From positions 1 through 13,913 of the forward strand of contig JAAYKT010000195.1 in assembly GCA_012522255.1 (NCBI GenBank): a stretch of 13,913 nt of DNA, in the 5' to 3' direction. The notes under the pieces were generated by a model. The model was given only the letters and a program-made list of their open reading frames with translations. It had not been told where the DNA came from and ran no database searches. The DNA comes from Clostridiales bacterium (lineage in GTDB: Bacteria; Bacillota; Clostridia; Lutisporales; Lutisporaceae). The translations under genes were made by a program, and so were the position numbers. The stretch's first letter is position 1. Each line of letters begins with the position of its first letter. Shown in pieces: positions 1 to 6,434 of the stretch.

Positions 1-2
1 GA

Positions 3-185
3 ACGACAGACGTAACCGGAGTTATAGACTTAGAAGAAGGCGTTGAAATGTGCATGCCCGGTGACCATATAGAAATGACAATAAAGCTTATAACCCCCAT
101 AGCCATAGAAGAAGGCTTGAGATTTGCAATAAGAGAAGGCGGCAAGACAGTTGGAGCCGGTGCGGTTTCAGGCATAATCGAATAG
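3..185 (+). CDS. tuf: Elongation factor Tu, C-terminal end (partial)
   Basis: This is the 3' end of the EF-Tu gene; the window opens two bases into the codon before position 3. The 60 visible residues are the last part of the C-terminal beta-barrel (domain 3), with the hallmark stretches TTDVTGVI, MPGDHIEM, LITPIAIEEGLRFAIREGG and TVGAG, ending in SGIIE before a TAG stop at 183-185. EF-Tu is the cytosolic GTPase that brings aminoacyl-tRNA to the ribosome; the GTPase domain is outside the window. tuf directly ahead of the S10 cluster is a common bacterial order. A long hairpin begins seven bases after the stop. Confidence 0.97.
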   Translation, partial: TTDVTGVIDLEEGVEMCMPGDHIEMTIKLITPIAIEEGLRFAIREGGKTVGAGAVSGIIE

Positions 186-191
186 ATAATT

Positions 192-237
192 TACTAAGAA
201 TCCCCCGCCTTTTTAAGGCGGTGGATTTCCCTTAGTA
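192..237 (+). terminator. Long imperfect hairpin after tuf
   Basis: The arms are TACTAAG (192-198), AATCC (199-203) and CCGCCTT (205-211), closed by a TTT loop and answered by AAGGCGG (215-221), GGATT (223-227) and CTTAGTA (231-237). The only flaws are one C/T mismatch (204 with 222) and a three-base bulge (228-230). It sits where a tuf terminator would be, but AT-rich sequence without a T-run follows, so it is not a canonical intrinsic terminator. It could stabilise the tuf mRNA 3' end. The AATCCCCCGCC...GGCGG..GGATT core also resembles hairpins at the ends of IS200/IS605-type elements, by memory only. Confidence 0.5.
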
Positions 238-312
238 TATGAATAATGCTTTATATCATGGATTCGGTATAAAAATATTAGAAACCTAAATTATTTTACT
301 TTACAATAGAAA

Positions 313-337
313 AACTCACAAAAAGTTAGATTTTTTT
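313..337 (+). terminator. Weak possible terminator
   Basis: AACT (313-316) can pair with AGTT (324-327) across a seven-base loop, and seven T residues follow at 331-337. A 4-bp AT-rich stem is very weak, so this may be chance in AT-rich DNA. If real it would back up the hairpin after tuf and separate tuf transcription from the S10 operon. Confidence 0.2.
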
Positions 338-338
338 A

Positions 339-372
339 TTGTCAAATGATTAAAAATAGTTTAAACTATAAT
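339..372 (+). promoter_or_regulatory. Possible sigma-A-type promoter for the S10 operon
   Basis: A perfect -10 hexamer TATAAT lies at 367-372 and a TTGTCA box (5 of 6 to the -35 consensus) at 339-344. The 22-bp spacer is too long for a standard promoter. With TTGTCA and a 17-bp spacer the -10 would be TAAACT (362-367), only 4 of 6. Either way, transcription would begin around 375-380, leaving a leader of about 230 bases before rpsJ, which matches the extent of the structured region. The pairing of boxes is unresolved. Confidence 0.4.
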
Positions 373-406
373 AGTTGTGTAAAAATGCATGCAATGATGC
401 AAGAGG

Positions 407-475
407 TTGCAAGGCGGACTTGGTAATTCTTGCTGAGCAATGTCCGTTTCGAGAATTCGGGCGACTCTGCTGCAA
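407..475 (+). promoter_or_regulatory. Structured leader RNA ahead of rpsJ, 5' domain
   Basis: Nested pairing can be read directly: TTGCA (407-411) with TGCAA (471-475) encloses CGGAC (415-419) with GTCCG (442-446), which encloses TTGC (430-433) with GCAA (437-440) on a TGA loop. A competing helix AATTCT (425-430) with AGAATT (452-457) crosses the inner stem, so the domain could switch between two folds or form a pseudoknot. A further 8-bp hairpin follows (492-499 with 508-515), then a run of 11 A (516-526). No convincing gene lies here. Control of the S10 operon is inferred from position only. Confidence 0.45.
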
Positions 476-528
476 ATACACTGATGTGAAAATAATTGCG
501 TATAGATGCAATTATAAAAAAAAAAATA

Positions 529-599
529 ACACACCCGGGTTAGTGTACTGCAGTATGCAGTCGTACGTTAGTAAAGCAAGCGTGCGATGAAAAGGAGGG
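529..599 (+). promoter_or_regulatory. Three abutting hairpins running up to the rpsJ ribosome binding site
   Basis: Three hairpins follow each other without unpaired bases between them: ACAC (529-532) with GTGT (543-546); ACTGCA (547-552) with TGCAGT (556-561) on a GTA loop; and CGTACGT (562-568) with GCGTGCG (580-586), including two G-T wobbles. The rpsJ Shine-Dalgarno site GGAGGG (594-599) begins seven bases later. GTGT (543-546) could instead pair with GTAC (563-566) and extend the middle hairpin, giving a competing fold. The layout suits a leader through which a ribosomal protein, such as L4, represses its own operon; the ligand is an inference. Confidence 0.5.
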
Positions 600-606
600 A
601 AACTAA

Positions 607-915
607 ATGGCAAAACAAAAAATCAGAATCAGGCTTAAAGCTTTCGATCATAATCTTATTGATCAATCGGCTCAAAAAATAGTTGAGACTGCGAAGAGGA
701 CAGGTGCAGAGGTGTCGGGGCCGGTACCCCTTCCGACTCAAAAAGAGATAATAACAATACTTAGGGCAGTTCACAAGTATAAAGATGCGAGAGAACAGTT
801 TGAGATCAGAACTCATAAAAGATTAATTGACATACTGAATCCAAATCCAAAGACAGTCGATGCTTTAATGAGATTGGATTTACCCGCCGGAGTAGATATT
901 GAGATTAAGCTATAA
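607..915 (+). CDS. rpsJ: 30S ribosomal protein S10
   Basis: S10 (102 residues, normal length) belongs to the head of the 30S subunit and in many bacteria also joins NusB in antitermination complexes. The product starts MAKQKIRIRLKAFDH and contains VSGPVPLPT, the flexible loop near residues 46-54, and the EQFEIRTHKRLIDI stretch, all S10 signatures. ATG 607 is chosen because GGAGGG lies at 594-599, seven bases upstream. It is the first gene of the operon and follows a structured leader, so it should be exposed to any leader-based feedback. The 63-bp gap to rplC is among the longest inside the cluster. Confidence 0.98.
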   Translation: MAKQKIRIRLKAFDHNLIDQSAQKIVETAKRTGAEVSGPVPLPTQKEIITILRAVHKYKDAREQFEIRTHKRLIDILNPNPKTVDALMRLDLPAGVDIEIKL

Positions 916-937
916 TAACTTAAAAATATGATTTATA

Positions 938-952
938 GACCGTTATACGGTC
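938..952 (+). promoter_or_regulatory. Small hairpin between rpsJ and rplC
   Basis: GACCG (938-942) and CGGTC (948-952) form a perfect 5-bp GC-rich stem around the loop TTATA. No T-run follows, so it is not a clear terminator. It stands 13 bases before the rplC Shine-Dalgarno site and may shape mRNA stability or rplC translation. It is a short stem and could be chance. Confidence 0.3.
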
Positions 953-978
953 CTCTGTAAACCATGGAGGTGGATACA

Positions 979-1608
979 ATGAAAAAAGCAATATTAGGAA
1001 AAAAAGTCGGAATGACACAGATTTTTGATAAAGAAGGCAAAGCCATACCTGTAACCGCAATATCAGTAGGTTCCAACGTGGTTATGCAAAAAAAGACACT
1101 TGAGAAGGACGGTTATAACTCTATTAAGGTTGGCTTTGAAGATATAAAGGAAAGAAAATTGACCAAACCTGTAAGAGGACAGTTTGAAGTGGTAAAATTA
1201 GCAACAAAAAGATATGTACGGGAATTAAGACTTGAGAATATAGAATCCTTTGAAATAGGACAGGAAATAAAGGCAGATATATTTACGGAAGGTGACAGAG
1301 TAGATATAAGCGGTGTATCCAAAGGAAAGGGAACTGCAGGCGTAATTAAGAGATTTAATGCACATAGAGGGCCTATGAAACACGGTTCAAAGTTTCACAG
1401 GTCACCCGGTTCGATGGGATCATCATCAAGCCCCTCCAAGACCTTCAAAGGCAAAATGTTGCCGGGAAGAATGGGCAATGAAAACACTACAGTACAAAAT
1501 ATAGAGGTTGTAAAAGTCGATGCAGAAAAGAACTATATTCTTGTTAGAGGCGGAGTACCGGGTATAAGAGGCTCATTGGTTATGATAAAAGACACAGTGA
1601 AGGCATAA
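979..1608 (+). CDS. rplC: 50S ribosomal protein L3
   Basis: L3 (209 residues) is an early 50S assembly protein whose extended loop reaches toward the peptidyl transferase centre. Seen here are the N-terminal KAILGKKVGMTQIFD and the central HRGPMKHGSKFHR and PGRMGNE segments of that loop. An in-frame ATG at 964 would add five residues, but those codons contain the Shine-Dalgarno site GGAGGTGG (966-973), which sits five bases before ATG 979; the family N-terminus MKKAI also fits 979. The gene ends in TAA, 23 bp before rplD. Confidence 0.96.
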   Translation: MKKAILGKKVGMTQIFDKEGKAIPVTAISVGSNVVMQKKTLEKDGYNSIKVGFEDIKERKLTKPVRGQFEVVKLATKRYVRELRLENIESFEIGQEIKADIFTEGDRVDISGVSKGKGTAGVIKRFNAHRGPMKHGSKFHRSPGSMGSSSSPSKTFKGKMLPGRMGNENTTVQNIEVVKVDAEKNYILVRGGVPGIRGSLVMIKDTVKA

Positions 1609-1631
1609 AAAGCCGGAAAGGAGGATGTGCT

Positions 1632-2255
1632 ATGCCAAAGGCAGCTTTATATAATTTAAGCGGTGAAAAGATTGATGAAATAGAATTAAAAGATGAAATT
1701 TTTGGTGTTGAGGTTAACATTGATGCAATGCATCGAGTTGTTAAAATGATATTGGCCAATAGGCGACAAGGGACCCAGTCTGCCCTTACGAGAGCAGAGG
1801 TAAGAGGCGGCGGAAGAAAGCCATGGAGGCAAAAAGGTACAGGTAGGGCAAGACACGGAAGTATCAGATCACCGCAATGGGCTCATGGCGGAGTAGTTTT
1901 TGCTCCAAAACCAAGATCCTATAGATTTTCACTACCTAAGAAACTTAGGAGATTGGCTATGAAATCTGCACTGACAACAAAGGTAGAAGGTAACAATCTT
2001 ATTGTTTTAGACGAACTTGATTTCGAAATACCAAAAACCAAACAAGTGATCAATATGCTTGAAAATCTTAAAGTTGATTCAAAAGCAATGATTGTGTTAG
2101 CCGGAAGAAATGAAAATGTCGAAAAATCAGCAAGGAATATTCCAAATATCAAGACTGCTTCAGTGAATACATTAAATGTTTATGACATTTTAAACTATGA
2201 TAAGTTTATTATAACAAAGGCGGCTGTTGAAATTCTTGAGGAGGTGTTTGCATAA
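1632..2255 (+). CDS. rplD: 50S ribosomal protein L4
   Basis: L4 (207 residues) lines the peptide exit tunnel with its long loop and, in E. coli, represses the S10 operon by binding its leader. The tunnel-loop sequence is clear at about residues 45-95: RQGTQSALTRAEVRGGGRKPWRQKGTGRAR, read in two pieces here as RQGTQSALTRAEVRGGG and KPWRQKGTGRAR, then SPQWAHGGVVFAP. Shine-Dalgarno AAAGGAGG lies at 1617-1624, seven bases before ATG 1632. The stop TAA shares its last base with the rplW start (TAATG), so the two genes are likely translationally coupled. L4 is the prime candidate regulator for the rpsJ leader, by analogy only. Confidence 0.97.
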   Translation: MPKAALYNLSGEKIDEIELKDEIFGVEVNIDAMHRVVKMILANRRQGTQSALTRAEVRGGGRKPWRQKGTGRARHGSIRSPQWAHGGVVFAPKPRSYRFSLPKKLRRLAMKSALTTKVEGNNLIVLDELDFEIPKTKQVINMLENLKVDSKAMIVLAGRNENVEKSARNIPNIKTASVNTLNVYDILNYDKFIITKAAVEILEEVFA

Positions 2256-2542
2256 TGAACTCCCATGATATTATCAGAAAACCAATTATTACAGAAAAAA
2301 GTATGAGTGAAATGGCTGATAAAAAATATACCTTTATCGTTGATATCAATGCTAATAAATTTATGATAAAAAATGCCATTGAAGAAATATTTAAGGTTAA
2401 AGTTGAAAGAGTAAACACTGTAAAAATGTTAGGTAAGTTGAAAAGGATGGGTAAGTACGAAGGAAGACGACCGGGGTACAAAAAAGCTATTGTAAAACTT
2501 ACCCCCGACAGTAAAACTATTGAATTCTTTGAAGGCCTATAA
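2255..2542 (+). CDS. rplW: 50S ribosomal protein L23
   Basis: L23 (95 residues) sits at the tunnel exit and is the docking site for trigger factor and SRP. The start NSHDIIRKPIITEKSM is the classic L23 opening, followed by KYTFIVDINANKFMIK and the C-terminal RRPGYKKAIVKL. ATG 2255 overlaps the rplD stop by one base and its Shine-Dalgarno site GAGGAGGTG (2238-2246) lies inside rplD. The short internal loop is the usual bacterial form. TAA stop; 19 bp to rplB. Confidence 0.97.
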   Translation: MNSHDIIRKPIITEKSMSEMADKKYTFIVDINANKFMIKNAIEEIFKVKVERVNTVKMLGKLKRMGKYEGRRPGYKKAIVKLTPDSKTIEFFEGL

Positions 2543-2561
2543 AATCGGGAGGAGATAGAAA

Positions 2562-3395
2562 ATGGCTATAAAAAAGTTTAACCCTACTTCTCCGGCAAGA
2601 AGATTTATGACAGTTTCAAATTTTGAAGAGATTACGGAAACCGAACCGGAAAAGTCTCTCCTAAGAACACTAAAAAGTCAAGCCGGAAGAAACAATTACG
2701 GGAAAATAACAGTAAGACATCGCGGTGGCGGACATAAGAGAAAATATAGAATAATTGACTTTAAAAGAGATAAAGTTGATATACCGGCAAAGGTGGCAAC
2801 TATAGAATATGACCCGAACAGGACCGCCAACATAGCCCTTTTGCATTATGCAGACGGAGAAAAAAGATATATTATCTCTCCTAATGGGTTAAAAGTAGGC
2901 GATACCATAATATCATCGGAAAAAGCTGATATAAAGACAGGTAATACTTTGCCTCTTAGAAATATTCCTGTAGGTACCGTTATACACAATATTGAGTTAA
3001 AAGCAGGAAAAGGAGGCCAATTGGTCAGATCAGCGGGAAATGCGGCACAACTCATGGCAAAGGAAGAAAATTATGCACAAATCAGACTTCCATCCGGAGA
3101 AGTGCGACAAGTCAGAATAGAGTGTAAAGCTACTATTGGCCAGGTTGGAAACGTTGAACACGAAATTATATCTATAGGTAAAGCAGGAAGAAATAGACAT
3201 TTGGGATTCAGACCCACAGTTAGAGGTTCCGCAATGAACCCCGTGGACCATCCACATGGCGGTGGAGAAGGCAAAGCACCGGTTGGGAGGCCGAGTCCTA
3301 TGACCCCTTGGGGTAAACCTGCATTGGGGTTGAAGACAAGAAATAAGAAAAAAGCATCAAGTAAATTTATAATAAAGAGAAGAAAAGAAAAATAA
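2562..3395 (+). CDS. rplB: 50S ribosomal protein L2
   Basis: L2 (277 residues, normal length) is needed for 30S/50S association and helps shape the peptidyl transferase centre. Recognisable parts are KKFNPTSPARRFMTV at the N-terminus, the RHRGGGHKRKYRIIDFKR segment near residues 50-70, the SH3-like barrel, and the conserved C-terminal GSAMNPVDHPHGGGEGKAP, whose histidines are intact. The basic tail RNKKKASSKFIIKRRK is also typical. ATG 2562 follows GGGAGGAG (2547-2554) by seven bases. TAA stop, 31 bp before rpsS. Confidence 0.98.
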   Translation: MAIKKFNPTSPARRFMTVSNFEEITETEPEKSLLRTLKSQAGRNNYGKITVRHRGGGHKRKYRIIDFKRDKVDIPAKVATIEYDPNRTANIALLHYADGEKRYIISPNGLKVGDTIISSEKADIKTGNTLPLRNIPVGTVIHNIELKAGKGGQLVRSAGNAAQLMAKEENYAQIRLPSGEVRQVRIECKATIGQVGNVEHEIISIGKAGRNRHLGFRPTVRGSAMNPVDHPHGGGEGKAPVGRPSPMTPWGKPALGLKTRNKKKASSKFIIKRRKEK

Positions 3396-3426
3396 AAAGT
3401 CCATAAAGTCGGGAAGGAGGCAAAAA

Positions 3427-3711
3427 ATGAGCAGATCTGTTAAAAAAGGACCTTTTGTAGAAGGAAAACTATTAAAAAGAATAGTTGAAATGAATAAATC
3501 AGGAAAGAAAATCGTCCTGAAAACATGGTCAAGGAGTTCTACCATTTTCCCTGAAATGGTAGGTCATACTATTGCCGTCCATGATGGAAGAAAGCATGTT
3601 CCTATTTATATAACTGAAGACATGGTTGGTCATAAATTGGGTGAATTTGCTCCTACGAGAACATTTAGAGGACATGGCAGCCATACGGAAAGATCAACTG
3701 CGCTTAAATAA
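3427..3711 (+). CDS. rpsS: 30S ribosomal protein S19
   Basis: S19 (94 residues) is in the 30S head, pairs with S13 and contacts L5 across the subunit bridge. Hallmarks are MSRSVKKGPFVEGKLLKR, STIFPEMVGHTIAVHDGRKH and the end GHKLGEFAPTRTFRGHG. Shine-Dalgarno AAGGAGG lies at 3414-3420, six bases before ATG 3427. It keeps its standard place between L2 and L22, with TAA stop and 28 bp to rplV. Confidence 0.98.
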   Translation: MSRSVKKGPFVEGKLLKRIVEMNKSGKKIVLKTWSRSSTIFPEMVGHTIAVHDGRKHVPIYITEDMVGHKLGEFAPTRTFRGHGSHTERSTALK

Positions 3712-3739
3712 GCCTTAATAGGAAAAGGAGGTAATTTTT

Positions 3740-4075
3740 ATGGAAGCCAAGGCAATTGCTAAATATATGAGGATTTCCTCAAGAAAAGTCGGCATAGTGC
3801 TTGACTTGATCAGAGGTAAAAAAATTGGTGAAGCATTTGCAATTATAAAGCATACTCCAAAAGCTGCATCTGAGATTTTGGAAAAACTTCTGAAATCAGC
3901 TGTGGCAAATGCTGAAAACAATTACAACATGGATGTTGATAAATTATATATTTCCGAGGCCTACGCGAATCAAGGACCAACACTTAAAAGATTTAGGGCA
4001 AGGGCAAAAGGCAGGGGCGTAAGAATTTTGAAACGTACCAGCCATATAACCCTGATAGTTAAAGAAAAAGAATAA
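3740..4075 (+). CDS. rplV: 50S ribosomal protein L22
   Basis: L22 (111 residues) binds all 23S domains and its beta-hairpin lines the exit tunnel near L4. The sequence shows AIAKYMRISSRKVGIVLDLIRGK at the N-terminus (SSRK being the family mark) and the hairpin-region ending GPTLKRFRARAKGRG...RTSHITLIV. Changes in this loop and in L4 are a known route to macrolide resistance; nothing odd is visible here. Shine-Dalgarno AAGGAGGT (3725-3732) is seven bases before ATG 3740. TAA stop, 16 bp before rpsC. Confidence 0.98.
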   Translation: MEAKAIAKYMRISSRKVGIVLDLIRGKKIGEAFAIIKHTPKAASEILEKLLKSAVANAENNYNMDVDKLYISEAYANQGPTLKRFRARAKGRGVRILKRTSHITLIVKEKE

Positions 4076-4091
4076 GAAGGAGGGAATTTTA

Positions 4092-4763
4092 GTGGGCCAA
4101 AAGGTAAATCCCCATGGATTAAGAGTAGGTATAATAAAAGATTGGGACTCCAGATGGTATGCCAATAAAAAGGATTATTCCGATCTTTTGATAGAAGATA
4201 ACGAACTGAGAAATTTTCTTAAAAAAAGATTGTTTAATTCCGGCATAGGCAAAATGGAGATTGAAAGAACATCGAACAAGGTGAAAATTGATATTTATAC
4301 GGCTAAACCCGGCATGGTTATCGGCAGAGGCGGTTCAGGGATAGAAGCCGTCAGAAAAGAAGTCGAAAAACTTGTGGGAAATAAAAGTGTTTCAATTAAT
4401 ATTAATGAGATAAAAGTGCCGGAGCTGGATGCACAATTGGTCGCTGAAAACATTGCAGCTCAATTGGAAAAAAGAATATCATTTAGGAGAGCCATGAAGC
4501 AGGCTATGCAAAGGTCTATGAGGAGCGGTGCTAAAGGAATTAAAGCAATGACCTCCGGAAGACTTGGCGGAGCCGAAATAGCGCGAAGCGAATGGTACAG
4601 AGAAGGAACAATTCCCCTTCATACGTTAAGGGCGGATATAGATTATGGTTTCTGGGAAGCAAATACAACTTACGGCAAAATCGGAGTAAAGGTATGGATA
4701 TATAAAGGGGAGGTACTTCCTAAAGCTGACACAAAAGTAGTTGAGGGAAAAGGAGCTGAATAA
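4092..4763 (+). CDS. rpsC: 30S ribosomal protein S3
   Basis: S3 (223 residues) is at the mRNA entry tunnel and contributes to helicase activity with S4 and S5. It has MGQKVNPHGLRVGI at the start, the KH domain with AKPGMVIGRGGSGIEAVRKE near residues 75-95 (the GRGG loop binds RNA), and the C-terminal RLGGAEIARSEWYREGTIPLHTLRADIDYG, seen as RLGGAEIARSEW and GTIPLHTLRADIDYG. The start is GTG, supported by AAGGAGGG (4077-4084) seven bases upstream and by the family N-terminus. Only two bases separate its TAA stop from rplP. Confidence 0.97.
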   Translation: MGQKVNPHGLRVGIIKDWDSRWYANKKDYSDLLIEDNELRNFLKKRLFNSGIGKMEIERTSNKVKIDIYTAKPGMVIGRGGSGIEAVRKEVEKLVGNKSVSININEIKVPELDAQLVAENIAAQLEKRISFRRAMKQAMQRSMRSGAKGIKAMTSGRLGGAEIARSEWYREGTIPLHTLRADIDYGFWEANTTYGKIGVKVWIYKGEVLPKADTKVVEGKGAE

Positions 4764-4765
4764 GA

Positions 4766-5206
4766 ATGCTAATGCCAAAGAGAGTTAAACGTCGTAAGCA
4801 AATGAGAGGCAGAATGACCGGTAAGGCAATGAGAGGTAACACAATAACCTACGGTGAATATGGATTGCAAGCAATGGAGCCGGCATGGATAACAAGCAAT
4901 CAGATAGAAGCTGCCCGTATTGCTATGACTCGATATATTAAAAGAGGCGGTCAGGTATGGATAAAAATATTCCCTGATAAGCCTGTAACGGAAAAACCTG
5001 CAGAAACTCGTATGGGTTCCGGAAAAGGTTCACCGGAATACTGGGTAGCTGTTGTAAAACCCGGCAGAGTGCTATTTGAGATTGCGGGTGTATCGGAGGA
5101 AGTTGCAAGAGAAGCCATGAGGCTGGCAATGCATAAGCTTCCCATAAGATGCAAGTTTATAACCCGTCAGGAAACTGAGGAAGTGGGTGAAGGTAATGAA
5201 AGCTAA
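4766..5206 (+). CDS. rplP: 50S ribosomal protein L16
   Basis: L16 (146 residues) helps position tRNA in the A site and is a late assembly protein. MLMPKRVKRRKQMRGRM, EYGLQAMEPAWITSNQIEAAR, MTRYIKRGGQVWIKIFPDKP and RMGSGKGSPEYWVAVVKPG are all classic. Two starts are possible, ATG 4766 and ATG 4772; the first is kept because Firmicute L16 normally begins ML(L/M)PKRV and AGGAG (4751-4755) is ten bases upstream, nearer to ideal than for 4772. Its last 11 bases overlap the likely rpmC start, implying coupling. Confidence 0.96.
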   Translation: MLMPKRVKRRKQMRGRMTGKAMRGNTITYGEYGLQAMEPAWITSNQIEAARIAMTRYIKRGGQVWIKIFPDKPVTEKPAETRMGSGKGSPEYWVAVVKPGRVLFEIAGVSEEVAREAMRLAMHKLPIRCKFITRQETEEVGEGNES

Positions 5207-5402
5207 TAAAATAAGGGATCTATCGTCAAACGAATTGGAACAAAAGCTTTTAGAACTAAAAGGTGAGCTTTTTAATCTCAGATTTCAGATGGCTACAGGC
5301 CAATTGGAAAACCCTATGAAAGTTAAAGATATCAGAAAATCTATTGCAAGGGTAAAAACCATACTCAGGGAAAGGGAACTAAAAGCTGTAGAGCCTAAAT
5401 AG
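5196..5402 (+). CDS. rpmC: 50S ribosomal protein L29
   Basis: L29 (68 residues) is a small helical-hairpin protein beside L23 at the exit tunnel. The sequence MKANKIRDLSSNELEQKLLELK, read as MKANKIRDLS and ELEQKLLELK, with LFNLRFQMATGQLENP and SIARVKTILRERE, is unmistakable. ATG 5196 matches the family start MKA(N/R). An in-frame GTG at 5187 would add MKV and has a better-spaced GAGG (5177-5180), so the true start is not settled. Both starts lie inside the end of rplP. The stop is TAG. Confidence 0.94.
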   Translation: MKANKIRDLSSNELEQKLLELKGELFNLRFQMATGQLENPMKVKDIRKSIARVKTILRERELKAVEPK

Positions 5403-5421
5403 TTGAGAGGAGGTTTAGTCT

Positions 5422-5676
5422 ATGGATAGAGGAAAAAGAAAAACAAGGATTGGTAAAGTAGTGAGTGATAAGATGGATAAGACAATAGTTGTATCCATTG
5501 AAACCTTAGTACGCCATCCTCTTTATAAAAAAATAATTAAAAGGACTACGAAATTTAAGGCCCATGATGAAAACAACGAATGCAAAGTTGGAGATAAAGT
5601 ATTGATAATGGAAACAAGGCCTATCAGTAAAGATAAAAGATGGAGACTGGTGGAAGTATTAGAAAAAGCGAAGTAA
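5422..5676 (+). CDS. rpsQ: 30S ribosomal protein S17
   Basis: S17 (84 residues, normal) is an OB-fold primary binder of the 16S 5' domain. Seen are RKTRIGKVVSDKMDKTIVVSIE, here as RKTRIGKVVSDKMDKT, then RHPLYKKIIKRTTKFKAHDE and the C-terminal ETRPISKDKRWRLVEVLEK. Shine-Dalgarno GAGGAGGT (5407-5414) is seven bases before ATG 5422. It closes the S10 set; 25 bp later rplN opens the spc set with no promoter or terminator that I can see between them. Confidence 0.97.
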   Translation: MDRGKRKTRIGKVVSDKMDKTIVVSIETLVRHPLYKKIIKRTTKFKAHDENNECKVGDKVLIMETRPISKDKRWRLVEVLEKAK

Positions 5677-5701
5677 ATTCCCAAAGAGGAGGTATTTCAA
5701 A

Positions 5702-6070
5702 ATGATTCAACAAGAATCCCGTTTAAAGGTAGCAGACAATTCCGGTGCAAAAGAGCTTTTATGTATTCGTGTACTGGGAGGTTCCGGAAGAAGATATGCC
5801 AATATTGGAGATATAATAGTTGCTTCCGTTAAAGATGCAACACCGGGCGGAGTTGTAAAAAAATCCGAGATAGTAAAGGCGGTTATTGTGAGGACTAAGA
5901 AAGGTTTAAGAAGAATAGACGGTAGCTATATAAAATTTGATGAAAATGCCGCTGTAATAATAAGAGAAGACAAACAACCCAGGGGAACACGTATATTCGG
6001 TCCCGTAGCCAGGGAGCTTAGAGAAAAGAATTTTATGAAAATAATTTCGCTTGCTCCTGAAGTGTTATAA
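5702..6070 (+). CDS. rplN: 50S ribosomal protein L14
   Basis: L14 (122 residues) is at the subunit interface, forms bridges with 16S RNA and binds the silencing factor RsfS. MIQQESRLKVADNSGAKELLCIRVLGG (seen as MIQQESRLKVADNSGAKEL), the VKDATPGGVVKKSE loop, AVIVRTKKG and RGTRIFGPVARELR are diagnostic. ATG 5702 follows a GAGGAGGT site in the 5677-5701 gap. The last base of its TAA stop is also the first base of the rplX Shine-Dalgarno site AAGGAGGT. Confidence 0.98.
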   Translation: MIQQESRLKVADNSGAKELLCIRVLGGSGRRYANIGDIIVASVKDATPGGVVKKSEIVKAVIVRTKKGLRRIDGSYIKFDENAAVIIREDKQPRGTRIFGPVARELREKNFMKIISLAPEVL

Positions 6071-6083
6071 AGGAGGTGGCATT

Positions 6084-6413
6084 ATGGAAGCTAAAAAGTT
6101 GCACGTTAAAAAGGGAGACCAGGTAGTGGTCATATCCGGTAAAGATAAAGGAAAAAAAGCAAAGGTTTTAGTTGCATTGCCTAAAGAGGGTAAGATTATA
6201 GTCGAAGGTGTAAATATGAGTAAAAAGCATAAAAAGCCTTCGGGGCAAATGCAGCAAGGCGGTATAATAAATCAGGAATCACCTATAAACGCTTCGAAGG
6301 CTATGCTTTGGTGTGATAGATGTAAAAAAGGTGTCAGAATAGGAAAGAAAATATTACAAGATGGAACAAAAGTGCGATATTGCAAAAGCTGCGGAGAGAT
6401 GCTTGATAAGTAG
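6084..6413 (+). CDS. rplX: 50S ribosomal protein L24, zinc-ribbon form
   Basis: L24 (109 residues) initiates 50S assembly by binding the 5' end of 23S rRNA. The KOW motif is near residues 8-34 (KKGDQVVVISGKDKGKKAKV). The C-terminal part holds two CxxC pairs, C77/C80 and C100/C103, forming a zinc ribbon found in part of the L24 family. ATG 6084 is chosen because AAGGAGGT (6070-6077) is six bases upstream; in-frame codons before it (from 6051) overlap rplN and carry the ribosome binding site. TAG stop. Confidence 0.96.
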   Translation: MEAKKLHVKKGDQVVVISGKDKGKKAKVLVALPKEGKIIVEGVNMSKKHKKPSGQMQQGGIINQESPINASKAMLWCDRCKKGVRIGKKILQDGTKVRYCKSCGEMLDK

Positions 6414-6434
6414 CACTGAAGGGAGGTTAATAAA

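Noticed and set aside
492..526. 8-bp hairpin next to an A-run as a terminator
   Set aside because: On the + strand the stem is followed by A, not T. On the - strand the T-run would come before the stem, so it fits neither direction.
375..590. Open frame of 71 codons between tuf and rpsJ
   Set aside because: It starts at TTG without a ribosome binding site, contains a run of lysine codons from an A11 tract, and overlaps the strongly base-paired leader. It resembles no family I know.
964..978. Upstream ATG giving L3 five extra residues
   Set aside because: Those codons contain the Shine-Dalgarno site for ATG 979, and the family N-terminus begins there.
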